A stretch of 6,217 nt of DNA from Gammaproteobacteria bacterium (GTDB lineage: Bacteria; Pseudomonadota; Gammaproteobacteria; Burkholderiales; Burkholderiaceae_C), in assembly GCA_018903185.1 (NCBI GenBank), contig JAHIQV010000185.1, forward strand, positions 1 to 6,217. The letters run 5' to 3'. Below are positions 1-4,481 of this stretch, one piece after another (positions within the stretch are counted from its first letter, which is position 1; each line of letters begins with the position of its first letter). The position numbers and the translations under genes were made by a program. The notes beneath the pieces were generated by a model. The model worked only from the letters and a program-made list of their open reading frames with translations, was not told the DNA's origin and did no database searches.

Positions 1-23
1 CCTTCGAGGCCCTCTCGAAATAA
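1..23 (+). CDS. C-terminal end of an upstream plus-strand gene (partial)
   Basis: In the frame starting at base 3 the sequence reads Phe-Glu-Ala-Leu-Ser-Lys and then TAA at 21-23. The other two plus frames read on without a stop through the hairpin that follows. A stop codon placed 21 bases before a textbook intrinsic terminator is what the end of a real gene looks like. Six residues are too few to identify the product. That this is coding at all is inferred from the terminator; the rest of the gene lies outside the window. Confidence 0.45.
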
Positions 24-44
24 TCCGGCTCAGCAGCCCACAGG

Positions 45-69
45 AACCCGGCCGCCTGCCGGGTTTTTT
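45..69 (+). terminator. Rho-independent terminator of the upstream plus-strand gene
   Basis: A perfect 8-bp stem AACCCGGC/GCCGGGTT (45-52 and 58-65) with a 5-base loop runs into six Ts at 64-69. The T-run follows the stem only in the plus direction. Read from the minus strand the stem is followed by TTCCTG, so it would be at best a weak terminator for the operon whose last gene stops at base 86. Confidence 0.85.
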
Positions 70-85
70 GTGTCCGGGCGGTTCA

Positions 86-565
86 TCAGGCCGGACTGGA
101 CCTCAAGCCATAGGTCTTGCCGTCCAGAAAGACGTATTCGGCCCGCAGGACAGCGCCGCCCTGTTCGTCCTTGAAGGTGAAACCAACCATCGATACAGCG
201 GCCCCGGTCCTGATTTCGGGCATCTGCCACTGGCCCAGGCGAAACAGCGGCGCGAATTCGATGTCCCAGCGCCGTTCGCGCCGCGTGGGCAGGACTGTCT
301 TGGCCAGCAAGGCGGGTCCGTCCACATTGGCGGTCTGCGCCGGCAAGGGCCGCTGAGCAAGATCCTTCGGCAAGGCCAGGGTTTCGGGCAGTTCCAGCAC
401 CAGTTCGACATGGGGGTTGCGCCATTTCACCTCCACAGCCCGACCCTCCAGGTAGATGGGGCGGTTCTGGTCAAAGCTGCTCCAGCCGTGGTGGGCCCAT
501 GTGGCGGCGCTCAAGCCGGAAAGACCCAGCCAGGTACCGGTCTGGATGAAGAGTCGTCTGCGCAT
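86..565 (-). CDS. Small exported protein, DUF6152-like, with a Tat-like signal peptide
   Basis: This is a 159-residue protein. The ATG at 565 is supported by AGGAG six bases upstream and sits 11 nt after the stop of the preceding membrane-protein gene. Residues 1-24 form a signal peptide: the start RRRLFIQ fits the twin-arginine pattern R-R-x-F-hydrophobic, then comes a modestly hydrophobic stretch ending in A-T-W-A. Cleavage there leaves a mature protein beginning His25-His26-Gly-Trp, followed by an N-P-H motif (His52) in a beta-rich region. The HHGW start and NPH motif match what I recall of DUF6152, a small periplasmic family of unknown function; this is recognition by eye, not a profile search. 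It is the last gene of the operon with the DUF6644-like protein. An exposed N-terminal His could bind a metal such as copper, which is inference. A longer reading frame continues upstream in the same frame, but there it runs out of frame through the membrane-protein gene. Confidence 0.85.
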   Translation of the reverse strand: MRRRLFIQTGTWLGLSGLSAATWAHHGWSSFDQNRPIYLEGRAVEVKWRNPHVELVLELPETLALPKDLAQRPLPAQTANVDGPALLAKTVLPTRRERRWDIEFAPLFRLGQWQMPEIRTGAAVSMVGFTFKDEQGGAVLRAEYVFLDGKTYGLRSSPA

Positions 566-576
566 CGCTGTCTCCT

Positions 577-996
577 TCACACGTAGCCAATCCAGCGCCC
601 ACAGGTCAGCACCGACAACCAGATGGCGGTTGAGACCCCCATGAGCGTGCGTGCGGTGCCGTCGAGCCGCTGCAGCGAGCCCCGGGCGTGAAACCAGGCG
701 GCATTGCACGCTGCCAGCAGCAACAACAGCATCTTGGCTGTGAACACCCGATTGCCCAACAGTTCCCCGGCCTGGGTGGAAAACATCAGCAGACCCGAGG
801 CAGCCGCCAGGCAGAAGCCCAGACCCACCAGCGTGAGACTCAGGCGGGCCAACGCAAGCACCGGCAACGCCGCACCCCAGCCGAACACCCGCAGCTCCAG
901 CAAGATCAGGTTGCCCAGCAGCAACGCAATGCCCAGGATGTGCGCCACCTCCAGCATGGGGTAGGCCCAGGGATGGGCACCCAGCGCCTGGAACAT
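577..996 (-). CDS. Four-helix inner-membrane protein, DUF6644/CopD-like
   Basis: This is a 139-residue, very hydrophobic protein with about four predicted transmembrane helices near residues 15-37, 46-72, 86-104 and 117-136. Histidines that could bind a ligand are His8, His19 (in E-V-A-H-I-L-G at the start of helix 1) and His103 just after helix 3. The ATG at 996 is preceded by GGAGG eight bases upstream, inside the end of the asparaginase gene. Only three bases (GTC) separate the asparaginase TGA from this ATG, so translation is probably coupled. The layout resembles DUF6644/DUF2214 membrane proteins and, more loosely, the CopD copper-transport fold. The family call is by eye. The next gene encodes an exported protein, so the two products probably meet at the periplasmic face of the inner membrane. 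Confidence 0.85.
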   Translation of the reverse strand: MFQALGAHPWAYPMLEVAHILGIALLLGNLILLELRVFGWGAALPVLALARLSLTLVGLGFCLAAASGLLMFSTQAGELLGNRVFTAKMLLLLLAACNAAWFHARGSLQRLDGTARTLMGVSTAIWLSVLTCGRWIGYV

Positions 997-999
997 GAC

Positions 1000-1968
1000 T
1001 CAGTCCTCCAGCAACTCCAGCGCCAGCGCAATACGCGCCTTGACCGGTGTGAGGCTGCGGGCATCCGACAACAACTGCCCCGGATGCGTCAACAAAGGCC
1101 CATGCGCACAACGGCTGGTTCGAACCACACGCACGCCCTTGGCCTGCGCTTCCAGCAACGCGGCCTCCAGCGCATGGTGCACCGTGCCGTTCCCAGTACC
1201 GGCCACCACGATGCCTCGCACGGCTGGGCCTGGAGCTGCATCGCTACAGGACAACAGGGCGCGCACCAGCGTGCCATCGGCGTCGGCGTGGCTGGTGAGC
1301 ACGACCACCGGCGGCAAAGCCTGAGCCGACTGGATGCGCTGCAATGCAACCGGGTCCCAGAACCCGGTTTCAGAGGCCAATGGCCAGGGTCGGAACAGCC
1401 GAACCCGGCCTTCTTCCACGCAACCCAGCGGTCCGGCATCACCCGAGTCGAACGCATCCACCCGGTAAGTGTGCACCTTGCTCACGTCGGCCGCGCTGTG
1501 GATCTGCCCCGCGCACACCAACACGACGCCTTGCGCCCCGGGATGGCTGGCCACAGCCAGCGCGTCGACCAGATTCTGTGGCCCGTCCGGCACCAGCGCC
1601 GTAGCCGGTCGCATCGCGCAGGTGAACACCACCGGCTTGGCCGGTCGCAGCACGGTTTGCAGGAAGAACGCGGTCTCTTCGATGGTGTCGGTGCCGTGCG
1701 TGATCACGACCGCGTCCACCTCGGGCCGGCTGAGGTGAAAGGCCAGCCGGGTGGCCAGCTGCTGCCAGAGTGCAAAGCCCATGTCCTTGCTGTCCACCTG
1801 GGCCACCTGCTCCACTTCCAGCGGCAATCCCGCCATGGACGGAATCGATGCCAGCAGGTCCTCAACACGGACCTGACCCGCCACGTACCCGACGCCATCC
1901 CCGGGTCGGATGGCCCGGCCGGCGATGGTGCCGCCCGTGCCCAGAATGACGCACCGCCGGGTTTCCAT
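1000..1968 (-). CDS. L-asparaginase (type II-like motifs, no signal peptide)
   Basis: The product hydrolyses L-asparagine, possibly also L-glutamine, to the acid and ammonia. With the ATG at 1968 it has 322 residues, usual for the family. Both catalytic signatures are present: G-T-G-G-T-I-A-G with Thr14 as nucleophile, and T-H-G-T-D-T with Thr93 and Asp94. Tyr28, the D-S at 59-60 and Lys164 line up with Tyr25, Ser58 and Lys162 of the E. coli periplasmic enzyme AnsB. No signal peptide precedes the first motif, so it should be cytoplasmic. A start at TTG 1995 would add nine residues but has no ribosome site and reaches within 3 bases of a LexA box. ATG 1968 places the first motif at the normal distance, though it also lacks a strong Shine-Dalgarno. 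It is the first gene of a three-gene operon divergent from lexA. Whether asparagine or glutamine is preferred cannot be read from the sequence. Confidence 0.95.
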   Translation of the reverse strand: METRRCVILGTGGTIAGRAIRPGDGVGYVAGQVRVEDLLASIPSMAGLPLEVEQVAQVDSKDMGFALWQQLATRLAFHLSRPEVDAVVITHGTDTIEETAFFLQTVLRPAKPVVFTCAMRPATALVPDGPQNLVDALAVASHPGAQGVVLVCAGQIHSAADVSKVHTYRVDAFDSGDAGPLGCVEEGRVRLFRPWPLASETGFWDPVALQRIQSAQALPPVVVLTSHADADGTLVRALLSCSDAAPGPAVRGIVVAGTGNGTVHHALEAALLEAQAKGVRVVRTSRCAHGPLLTHPGQLLSDARSLTPVKARIALALELLED

Positions 1969-1980
1969 TGCATCTGCCAC

Positions 1981-2009
1981 TTGCCAAGTCTCCAAAACTG
2001 GTTAAAAAT
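1981..2009 (+). promoter_or_regulatory. Putative sigma-70 promoter of lexA
   Basis: TTGCCA at 1981-1986 matches five of six bases of the -35 consensus. An AT-rich TAAAAA/AAAAAT at 2003-2009 follows after 16-17 bases. The first LexA box covers the -10 region, as expected for LexA autorepression. Transcription would begin near 2016, leaving a leader of about 90 nt before the lexA ATG. The -10 match is mediocre. Confidence 0.45.
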
Positions 2010-2013
2010 ACAG
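1998..2013. promoter_or_regulatory. LexA box 1 (SOS operator)
   Basis: CTGGTTAAAAATACAG has the CTG-N10-CAG layout of the gammaproteobacterial and betaproteobacterial LexA operator, with an AT-rich core. It lies upstream of lexA and overlaps the putative lexA -10. On the minus strand it contains TATTTT (2010-2005), a possible -10 for the asparaginase operon, so it could control both directions. Confidence 0.85.
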
Positions 2014-2016
2014 CCA

Positions 2017-2032
2017 CTGGATAAGAAAACAG
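2017..2032. promoter_or_regulatory. LexA box 2 (SOS operator)
   Basis: CTGGATAAGAAAACAG is a second CTG-N10-CAG site, centred 19 bp from box 1. That is roughly two helical turns, so both sites lie on nearly the same face of the DNA. Tandem boxes in front of lexA are well known from E. coli and give tight autorepression. Both boxes here share CTGG in the left half and ACAG in the right half. Confidence 0.85.
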
Positions 2033-2096
2033 CTTGTTGATCTGACCAGTCCCGGTCGCGAGTCTCACCAGAGTGAGTTCCTCCCCGCATCTTCAC

Positions 2097-2100
2097 GAGG
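2097..2100 (+). promoter_or_regulatory. Ribosome binding site that fixes the lexA start
   Basis: GAGG lies five bases before the ATG at 2106. The alternative in-frame GTG at 2073 has no comparable site and would add 11 residues not typical of LexA, so the ATG is chosen. Confidence 0.7.
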
Positions 2101-2105
2101 TCCCC

Positions 2106-2792
2106 ATGATCGAGTCGCCGCTTTACCCGCCCAAGCTCACCGCCCGCCAGCAACAGATTCTGGAACTCATCCAGAGTGCCATTGCCCGCACCGGTTCTCC
2201 GCCAACGCGTGCGGAAATCGCCCATGAGCTGGGTTTCAAGTCCGCCAACGCAGCCGAAGAACATCTGCAAGCCCTGGCGCGCAAGGGCGCCATTGAGCTG
2301 GTGAGCGGCACCTCGCGCGGTATCCGCCTGCGCAACGAAGACCTCCAATCCATCAACGAGTCGCGGGGTCGCCAGCTTACACTGCCGCTGCCCAGCCTGT
2401 CGCAGCTGATGCTGCCCCTGATCGGGCGTGTGGCCGCCGGCTCGCCCATCCTGGCCCAGGAACACGTGGAGCAGACTTACCACGTCGAGCGCAGCCTGTT
2501 CCAGCGCACGCCCGACTACCTGCTCAAGGTGCGCGGCATGTCCATGCGGGACGTCGGCATCATGGACGGTGACCTGCTCGCCGTGCAATCCACCAAGGAA
2601 GCCAAAAACGGCCAGATCGTGGTGGCCCGCCTGGGCGACGACGTGACCGTCAAGCGCTTCATGCGGCGCCAGCATCTGATCGAACTGCATGCAGAGAACC
2701 CGGACTACAAGACCATCGTCGTCGAACCGGGTGAGCCTTTTGAAATCGAGGGCCTTGCCGTGGGGCTCATCCGCAACAGCTTCCAGCTCTGA
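2106..2792 (+). CDS. lexA: LexA repressor, SOS response regulator
   Basis: The product is the SOS transcriptional repressor. It binds CTG-N10-CAG operators as a dimer and cleaves itself when RecA filaments form after DNA damage. It has 228 residues: an N-terminal winged helix-turn-helix (about 5-75; L-T-A-R-Q-Q-Q near residue 11 and P-P-T-R-A-E-I-A at 32-39 are typical), a hinge, and a C-terminal S24 peptidase-like domain. The cleavage bond is Ala111-Gly112 in R-V-A-A-G, the nucleophile Ser146 lies in G-M-S-M, and the general base is Lys183 in T-V-K-R-F. The spacings of 35 and 37 residues equal those of E. coli LexA (84, 119, 156), so it should be fully cleavable. It is somewhat longer than the 202-residue E. 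coli protein, mainly in the linker, which is usual for betaproteobacteria. The two LexA boxes upstream indicate autoregulation. An unknown gene follows 135 bases downstream on the same strand. Confidence 0.98.
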   Translation: MIESPLYPPKLTARQQQILELIQSAIARTGSPPTRAEIAHELGFKSANAAEEHLQALARKGAIELVSGTSRGIRLRNEDLQSINESRGRQLTLPLPSLSQLMLPLIGRVAAGSPILAQEHVEQTYHVERSLFQRTPDYLLKVRGMSMRDVGIMDGDLLAVQSTKEAKNGQIVVARLGDDVTVKRFMRRQHLIELHAENPDYKTIVVEPGEPFEIEGLAVGLIRNSFQL

Positions 2793-2836
2793 CCCTTCGG
2801 GTCTGCGTCGCCTCAGCAGGTGGCGGGCGTTTGGTC

Positions 2837-2859
2837 TGGTGCGTGATTCACACGCGTCA
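2837..2859 (+). repeat. Imperfect inverted repeat in the lexA downstream gap
   Basis: GCGTG (2841-2845) and CACGC (2851-2855) flank a 5-base loop. The stem can be extended to nine pairs with two G-T wobbles, reaching 2837 and 2859. No T-run follows, so it does not look like an intrinsic terminator. It may be an RNA hairpin between lexA and the next gene, or chance. Otherwise I see nothing in 2793-2917. Confidence 0.3.
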
Positions 2860-2917
2860 GGCACATCCCTGCGCTGGCGACTTCATTCGCAATCCTGCCT
2901 GTGTTCAACCCCTTTTT

Positions 2918-2921
2918 GGAG
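2918..2921 (+). promoter_or_regulatory. Ribosome binding site that fixes the start of the gene after lexA
   Basis: GGAG lies six bases before the ATG at 2928. An in-frame GTG at 2901 lies upstream of this site and would place the site inside the coding region, so the ATG is preferred. Confidence 0.7.
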
Positions 2922-2927
2922 TTTCGC

Positions 2928-3308
2928 ATGGGAATCCGCTTCAACACCAACACCTGGCGCGCGCCGCTGCTGCTCATCGACAGCTGGCTGCCTCCCTCAT
3001 TTGAACGGGTGGGCGCCGCTCGCTCGCTTCCGAAAATCCTGCACCGCTTTGTCCGTGCCGGCTGGTTGACCCTTCCCCCAAAGAGCCCTGCGGACAGCCG
3101 CACGGGCGTCATCACCGGGCACCGGGTCACCAACCTTGCCATGGTCCGAGCCTGCCATGTGCGGGTGCTGAGGACCATGGAGACTTCAGGCAGTCCCCGC
3201 GACGATGGGCGGCTGGTGATCTCCGGTCGCATCAACGATGTGTGCGCAGAGCTTGAACGCCTGGCGGCGCTGGAACTCCAGTCGGAGCCCCCGCAACTGC
3301 GCGCCTGA
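2928..3308 (+). CDS. Conserved-looking hypothetical protein downstream of lexA
   Basis: This 126-residue protein belongs to no family I recognise. It is soluble and Arg-rich, with no signal peptide and no convincing membrane helix; the short hydrophobic run P-L-L-L-I at 13-17 is too brief. Two parts look structured: an N-terminal segment with aromatic residues and S-W-L-P-P-S-F-E-R near 19-27, and a C-terminal half with I-T-G-H-R-V (62-67) and G-R-L-V-I-S-G-R-I (94-102) followed by a helix to about residue 115. No catalytic motif is evident. A good ribosome site and a GC-rich codon pattern like its neighbours support it as a real gene. It starts 135 bases after lexA with no intrinsic terminator between, so it may be read from the lexA promoter and be SOS-linked; that is inference from position only. 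A GC-rich hairpin follows its stop codon. Confidence 0.8.
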   Translation: MGIRFNTNTWRAPLLLIDSWLPPSFERVGAARSLPKILHRFVRAGWLTLPPKSPADSRTGVITGHRVTNLAMVRACHVRVLRTMETSGSPRDDGRLVISGRINDVCAELERLAALELQSEPPQLRA

Positions 3309-3313
3309 ACCCA

Positions 3314-3336
3314 CCCGGCTGTGCCGCACGGCCGGG
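3314..3336 (+). terminator. Strong GC hairpin without T-run, possible transcript end
   Basis: CCCGGCTGTG (3314-3323) pairs with CACGGCCGGG (3327-3336) across a three-base loop, giving ten pairs with one wobble. It begins five bases after the stop of the unknown gene. No T-run follows, so it is not a classic intrinsic terminator. It could protect the 3' end of the lexA transcript or assist termination by another route. Confidence 0.35.
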
Positions 3337-3345
3337 AACAACCAG

Positions 3346-3365
3346 CCGCGACAAATGGATCGCGG
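3346..3365. promoter_or_regulatory. Palindrome upstream of the dehydrogenase, candidate operator
   Basis: CCGCGA-N8-TCGCGG is a perfect dyad with 6-bp arms. It covers the position where the -35 element should lie relative to the -10-like CACAAT at 3378-3383. A repressor bound here could block the dehydrogenase promoter. GC-rich dyads also arise by chance, and no regulator gene is adjacent. Confidence 0.3.
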
Positions 3366-3377
3366 TGGTCCTGCGGG

Positions 3378-3383
3378 CACAAT
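3378..3383 (+). promoter_or_regulatory. Putative -10 element of the dehydrogenase gene
   Basis: CACAAT resembles TATAAT (four of six) and ends only seven bases before the ATG at 3391. Transcription would start at about 3389-3391, giving a leaderless or almost leaderless message. No good -35 is visible at the right distance; ATGGAT occupies that place. Confidence 0.35.
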
Positions 3384-3390
3384 AGGGACC

Positions 3391-4398
3391 ATGAATATCG
3401 TGATTCTTGACGACTACCAGGATGTGGTCAGAAAACTGCCCTGTGCCAGCAAACTGGCACCCTATCCCGCCAAGGTTTTCACCAACACCGTCAAGGGCGT
3501 GGGCCAGCTTTCGGTCCGGCTGCGCGATACCGATGTGCTGGTTCTGATCCGCGAGCGCACCCAGATCACGCGGCAGCTTGTTGAAAAGCTGCCGCGCCTC
3601 AAACTGATCGTGCAGACTGGCCGCGTCGGGCCCCACATCGACGTCAATGCCTGCACCGAGCGCGGCATCGCGGTGGCTGAAGGCGTCAGTTCACCGATCG
3701 CCGCCGCTGAACTGACCTGGGCGCTGATCATGTCGTCCATGCGCCGGATTCCACAATACGTGGCCAGCCTCAAACACGGTGCCTGGCAACAGTCCGGGCT
3801 GAAGGCGGCATCGATGCCGGCCAACTTTGGGCTGGGCATGGTGCTGAGTGGCAAAGTGCTGGGCATCTGGAGCTACGGTCGCATCGGCAAGCTGGTCGCG
3901 TCTTATGGCCGCGCTTTCGGGATGCGCGTGATCGTCTGGGGCAGCGAGCCAACCCAGGCACAGGCGGCGGCCGACGGCTACGAGCTCGCCACCAGTCGTG
4001 AGGCGCTGTTCGAGATGTCGGATGTGCTGAGCCTGCACCTGCGGCTCGGAGAACAAAGCGCCGGCTGCGTCACGCTGGAAGACCTCTCCCTCATGAAACC
4101 GACGTCGCTGCTGGTCAATACATCGCGCGCCGAGATTCTGGAATCTGATGCCTTGCTGGCAGCGCTCAACCGGGGCCGTCCCGGCATGGCCGCCATCGAC
4201 GTGTTTGAGTCCGAACCCATACTGCAGGGGCACGCCCTCCTGCGGCTGGAGAACTGCATTTGCACTCCCCACATCGGCTATGTGGAACTCGACAACTACG
4301 AGATCCTGTTTTCATCGGCCTTCGACAACGTGGTCAACTTCATCAAGGGCACGCCCACGCACATCCTGAATCCGGGCGCGTTGCAGGTTCGCCGCTGA
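3391..4398 (+). CDS. D-2-hydroxyacid dehydrogenase family protein
   Basis: This is an NAD(P)-dependent oxidoreductase of the D-2-hydroxyacid dehydrogenase family (phosphoglycerate dehydrogenase-like), interconverting a 2-hydroxyacid and a 2-oxoacid. The substrate cannot be told from sequence. It has 335 residues, near the family norm. A substrate-binding region at about 1-105 and 300-335 wraps a Rossmann domain at about 106-299. The catalytic triad is present: Arg246 in N-T-S-R, Glu275 in D-V-F-E-S-E-P and His294 in T-P-H-I-G. The nucleotide-binding motif reads S-Y-G-R-I-G at 161-166, so the first glycine of the usual G-x-G-x-x-G is serine. The ATG at 3391 starts at the typical M-x-I-V-I-L-D-D-Y-Q; only a weak AGGG three bases upstream could act as ribosome site. 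The frame is open further upstream to 3238, but that stretch overlaps the preceding gene and is not homologous in style. The gene has its own putative promoter and ends at a bidirectional terminator. Confidence 0.95.
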   Translation: MNIVILDDYQDVVRKLPCASKLAPYPAKVFTNTVKGVGQLSVRLRDTDVLVLIRERTQITRQLVEKLPRLKLIVQTGRVGPHIDVNACTERGIAVAEGVSSPIAAAELTWALIMSSMRRIPQYVASLKHGAWQQSGLKAASMPANFGLGMVLSGKVLGIWSYGRIGKLVASYGRAFGMRVIVWGSEPTQAQAAADGYELATSREALFEMSDVLSLHLRLGEQSAGCVTLEDLSLMKPTSLLVNTSRAEILESDALLAALNRGRPGMAAIDVFESEPILQGHALLRLENCICTPHIGYVELDNYEILFSSAFDNVVNFIKGTPTHILNPGALQVRR

Positions 4399-4421
4399 AA
4401 CGATCCATCCTCAGGCAAACA

Positions 4422-4462
4422 AAAAAAAAGTGCCCGGAAGAACCTTCCGGGCACTTTTTTTT
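4422..4462. terminator. Bidirectional intrinsic terminator between convergent genes
   Basis: GTGCCCGGAA (4430-4439) and TTCCGGGCAC (4445-4454) form a perfect 10-bp stem with a 5-base loop. It is flanked by nine As on the left (4421-4429) and eight Ts on the right (4455-4462), so the pairing can extend to 18 bp. Both strands read stem plus U-run. It ends the dehydrogenase gene (stop at 4398) and the FimV-like gene (stop at 4482). Confidence 0.95.
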
Positions 4463-4481
4463 GCGTGGCCTGGCAGGCTGT

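Noticed and set aside
566..1111. Upstream in-frame extension of the DUF6152-like gene
   Set aside because: It overlaps the membrane-protein gene in another frame. The ATG at 565 has a good ribosome site and begins a signal peptide.
1348..1369. Perfect 8-bp inverted repeat AACCGGGT/ACCCGGTT inside the asparaginase gene
   Set aside because: It lies mid-gene and encodes ordinary residues, with no T-run in the transcribed direction. Probably chance in GC-rich DNA.
688..2040. Long open frame of 450 codons on the plus strand opposite the asparaginase and membrane-protein genes
   Set aside because: Its product is dominated by Gln, His, Arg and Pro with no domain, as expected from the antisense of GC-rich coding DNA. 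The minus strand here carries clear motifs.
2044..2077. Two short hairpins in the lexA leader (GACC/GGTC and CTCAC/GTGAG)
   Set aside because: Stems of four and five pairs are too short to claim a riboswitch or attenuator, and neither covers the ribosome site.
2791..2803. Small hairpin GACCC-TTC-GGGTC overlapping the lexA stop codon
   Set aside because: Only five pairs and no T-run follows, so it is not supported as a terminator.
1704..2864. Open frame of 386 codons on the minus strand across lexA and into the asparaginase gene
   Set aside because: It runs antisense through lexA and out of frame through the asparaginase, and its composition is shadow-like.
3238..3390. Upstream in-frame extension of the dehydrogenase
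   Set aside because: It overlaps the preceding gene and two hairpins, and the family N-terminus begins at the ATG at 3391.
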